From: Phyllobacteriaceae bacterium
Lineage (GTDB): Bacteria; Pseudomonadota; Alphaproteobacteria; Rhizobiales; Rhizobiaceae
Direction of reading: 5' to 3'
Length of the DNA: 8,087 nucleotides
Assembly (NCBI GenBank): GCA_024645155.1
Contig: JAHEGF010000149.1
Span: 1 to 8,087, forward strand
A program made the translations under genes and the position numbers. The notes below the pieces were generated by a model, which saw nothing but the letters and a program-made list of their open reading frames with translations, was not told the DNA's origin and did no database searches. The stretch's first letter is position 1, and each line of letters begins with the position of its first letter. This document shows, in pieces, positions 6,821-8,087 of this stretch.

Positions 6821-6842
6821 TTGCCGCCGGTCGATCCGGCAA
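6821..6842. terminator. hairpin between convergent genes
   Basis: TTGCCG (6821-6826) and CGGCAA (6837-6842) form a 6-bp stem with a 10-base loop, in the 46-bp gap between the convergent DUF1801 and SH3 genes. The place suits a two-way terminator, but there is no T-run on either side. Confidence 0.3.
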
Positions 6843-6862
6843 CAATGTGTTCAGACAAGCGG

Positions 6863-7393
6863 TCAGTTTTCGCCAGACCCGCTGTTCTTGTCCCAATGCC
6901 TGCCGTAGTCGGGAACATAGTATTCGTTCCAGCGGGGACGATGCCGGCCCCAGCGCCTGTAATGGCCGCCACGGCGGATCACATGACGCCGCCAGCGCGG
7001 CTCGCGATGACGCCATCGCGGATTATGCCGGCGCCAGCGCGGACGGTGGACGCGCTGATGGATGATCGAGCCGATGACCACACCGGCGATGACCGGCACA
7101 CCGATGCTTGATGCATAGTCGTCGTAGTATCCGCGGTAGCCGGCCTCGCGGATTGCGAGGTAGGATGCCGAAGCCCACCCGTCATGCCCTTGCCAGTAGA
7201 CACGGCACCAGCGGTACGAGCGCACGCATCCGCTGACGGTTACAATCGCACCGGCCGGCAATACGGAAATGGGCGCGTATCTTGTGCTCGGTGACGGGCG
7301 GAGGTTGAGGTCCCTGGTGACGAGCGCGGTTGCCGCCGCAGCGGTACCGGTTGCCACCAGTAGTGAAACGAGAGTGAAAAATAACCGCCTCAT
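6863..7393 (-). CDS. secreted bacterial SH3-domain protein with Arg/Trp-rich heptad tail
   Basis: The 176 residues begin with a signal peptide (M1-R-R, hydrophobic 4-14, A-x-A run at 18-23). A bacterial SH3 (SH3_3) domain follows at about 23-80: L29-N-L-R-P-S-P-S, then V53-S-G-C and W62-C-R-V-Y-W, ending G-W-A-S-A-S-Y-L. C56 and C63 could form a disulphide in the periplasm. A hydrophobic, glycine-spaced stretch (96-111) comes next. The last part (118-159) is a basic tract with tryptophans at 120, 127, 134, 148 and 155, seven residues apart. Such SH3 domains often bind peptidoglycan, so an envelope role is likely, but the tail's job is unknown. A good ribosome site (AAAGGAA) precedes the ATG at 7393. 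A FixK/FNR-like palindrome lies upstream. Confidence 0.85.
   Translation of the reverse strand: MRRLFFTLVSLLVATGTAAAATALVTRDLNLRPSPSTRYAPISVLPAGAIVTVSGCVRSYRWCRVYWQGHDGWASASYLAIREAGYRGYYDDYASSIGVPVIAGVVIGSIIHQRVHRPRWRRHNPRWRHREPRWRRHVIRRGGHYRRWGRHRPRWNEYYVPDYGRHWDKNSGSGEN
6917..7042 (-). repeat. 21-bp in-frame tandem repeat coding the Trp/Arg heptads
   Basis: The C-terminal part of the SH3 protein is six units of seven residues, with consensus P-R-W-R-R-H-x; one unit (about residues 139-145) has lost its tryptophan. In the plus-strand DNA, the core GCCAGCGCGG at 6991 recurs at 7012 (one change) and again exactly at 7033. Weaker copies sit in the same register at 6949 and 6928. The register is thus kept over at least 100 bp, which points to growth by tandem duplication. 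Confidence 0.75.
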
Positions 7394-8087
7394 GGCCGTT
7401 TCCTTTCAGGTTGGCGAAACGTCCCTTCCTTAAATGATGGCCCGGCCTGGCAACGGCGTCCATTGATCAGGGTCAATTTACGGACAATTTTATCAAACGC
7501 TGCGTGAGCACCCGGTCGGCATGGACATCCGGGTATTTTTCCGCAAATATTTCAGAGGGTTGTGTAGTTGGCCGTGCTTGGCGCCTGCTCCCGCTGGGTC
7601 TCGGAGCCGGCCTCCAGACCGGCCAGCGGGACAAAGAATGCGGCCAAAAAGAGGACATTGCCAGCGCCGCTGAACGGTACACGGGGCATCGCGGATCTGA
7701 TACCGCCGGTGATAAACCATGCGGGCAGGGCCGGGCAGCGAGCAGATATTCGCTGCAATTGCGAACCGGACAGGTGCGTTCCTCAAAAGCGGACATTCGA
7801 CCGAGTGCGAAGCGGCTTTGGTGCGCCGCGACTGCTATGCGAGACGAAGCCGACATTGACTGTACGTGCTTGCATCTCGAATAGGATCGGAGTCTAAGAT
7901 TCGATGAGGTTCGGTGCATGAGTCATGGAGTTAACCGAATGGAACCCCGGCTCCAATTTCCAACGGGACAGGTGGGCAAAGCAAAACATACCAGCTTTAG
8001 AATTGACCAAGCCCAGGTAGGGTGCGCCTGATCCGGCCAAAAATACGTTGCCGCATTTCTGGTTCTTTAACATTAGCGGTCCATATT
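7394..8087. other. 694-bp stretch without a recognisable gene
   Basis: Apart from the SH3 gene leader and the anaerobox, I find no protein family, RNA gene or clear promoter here. Short open frames on both strands (for example 7473-7919 minus, 7504-7884 plus, 7918-8031 plus) have no familiar sequence, no good ribosome site and no domain pattern. A hydrophobic stretch encoded on the minus strand near 7610-7660 (N-V-L-F-L-A-A-F-F-V-P-L-A-G) may be a remnant or chance. The final 200 bases are less GC-rich than the coding part of the window. The stretch may hold decayed genes or the flank of an element lying past the window end. Confidence 0.6.
7463..7476. promoter_or_regulatory. candidate FixK/FNR-type binding site (anaerobox)
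   Basis: TTGAT-CAGG-GTCAA matches the rhizobial FixK/FnrN consensus TTGAY-N4-RTCAA at every fixed base. Its centre is about 76 bp upstream of the SH3-protein ATG. If it acts at the usual -41.5 position, transcription would start near 7428 and leave a leader of about 35 bases. The only gene it clearly faces is the SH3 gene on the minus strand. Confidence 0.5.

Noticed and set aside
7552..7758. Minus-strand 68-residue frame with a hydrophobic stretch, possible small membrane protein
   Set aside because: It starts at TTG (or an internal ATG without ribosome site) and nothing else supports translation.
7473..7919. Minus-strand 148-residue frame in the right-hand gene-free stretch
   Set aside because: No family resemblance, no clear ribosome site and an unusual Arg/Ser/Pro-rich composition.
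7986..7995. ACATACCAGC occurs both at 1-10 and at 7986-7995, possible repeat at the window ends
   Set aside because: Only 10 bases match, the first copy codes for conserved PlsC residues, and flanking bases do not match.
7918..8031. Plus-strand 37-residue frame near the right end
   Set aside because: Too short, no ribosome site, no recognisable sequence.

Overview
The window looks like the chromosome of an alphaproteobacterium of the order Hyphomicrobiales (Rhizobiales). The evidence is the gene neighbourhood (plsC, ydcF, ftsX and ftsE on one strand, facing a membrane protein, hpt and a CpdR-type regulator on the other), the typical rhizobial protein sequences, and GC-rich coding DNA with GC-rich third positions. 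The genus cannot be fixed from sequence alone; a marine or soil Rhizobiales such as a Hoeflea or Mesorhizobium relative would fit.

Region 1 (1-2860, minus strand) is an envelope and division block. In transcription order it is ftsE (ABC ATPase), ftsX (membrane partner, overlapping ftsE by 8 bp), a YdcF/DUF218 membrane protein and plsC (1-acyl-glycerol-3-phosphate acyltransferase, cut off by the window start). Region 2 (2861-3037) is the divergent promoter region.

Region 3 (3038-4617, plus strand) is a tight operon. A single-pass membrane protein with a DUF3426-like C-terminal domain is followed with no gap by hypoxanthine phosphoribosyltransferase (hpt). hpt overlaps a single-domain response regulator of the CpdR type, which in relatives works as a phosphorylation-controlled ClpXP adaptor for the cell cycle.

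Region 4 (4782-6816, plus strand) is a run of four small accessory proteins: a VOC/glyoxalase-fold protein, a TfoX N-terminal-domain protein with a lysine-rich tail, a DUF2461 protein overlapping it by 4 bp, and a DUF1801 protein. Their biochemical roles are mostly unknown.

Region 5 (6863-7393, minus strand) is a secreted SH3-domain protein whose C-terminal half is an Arg/Trp/His-rich tract with tryptophans every seven residues. A perfect FixK/FNR-type palindrome lies about 70 bp upstream of its start codon.

Region 6 (7394-8087) has no convincing gene. Its last 200 bases are visibly less GC-rich than the rest and may be non-coding or decayed DNA. No RNA genes, CRISPR arrays, intact insertion sequences or phage genes were seen. 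Most of the window is ordinary conserved chromosome. The items most worth a second look are the anaerobox, the heptad-repeat protein, the two-alanine C-terminus of the CpdR-like protein and the small-protein cluster.
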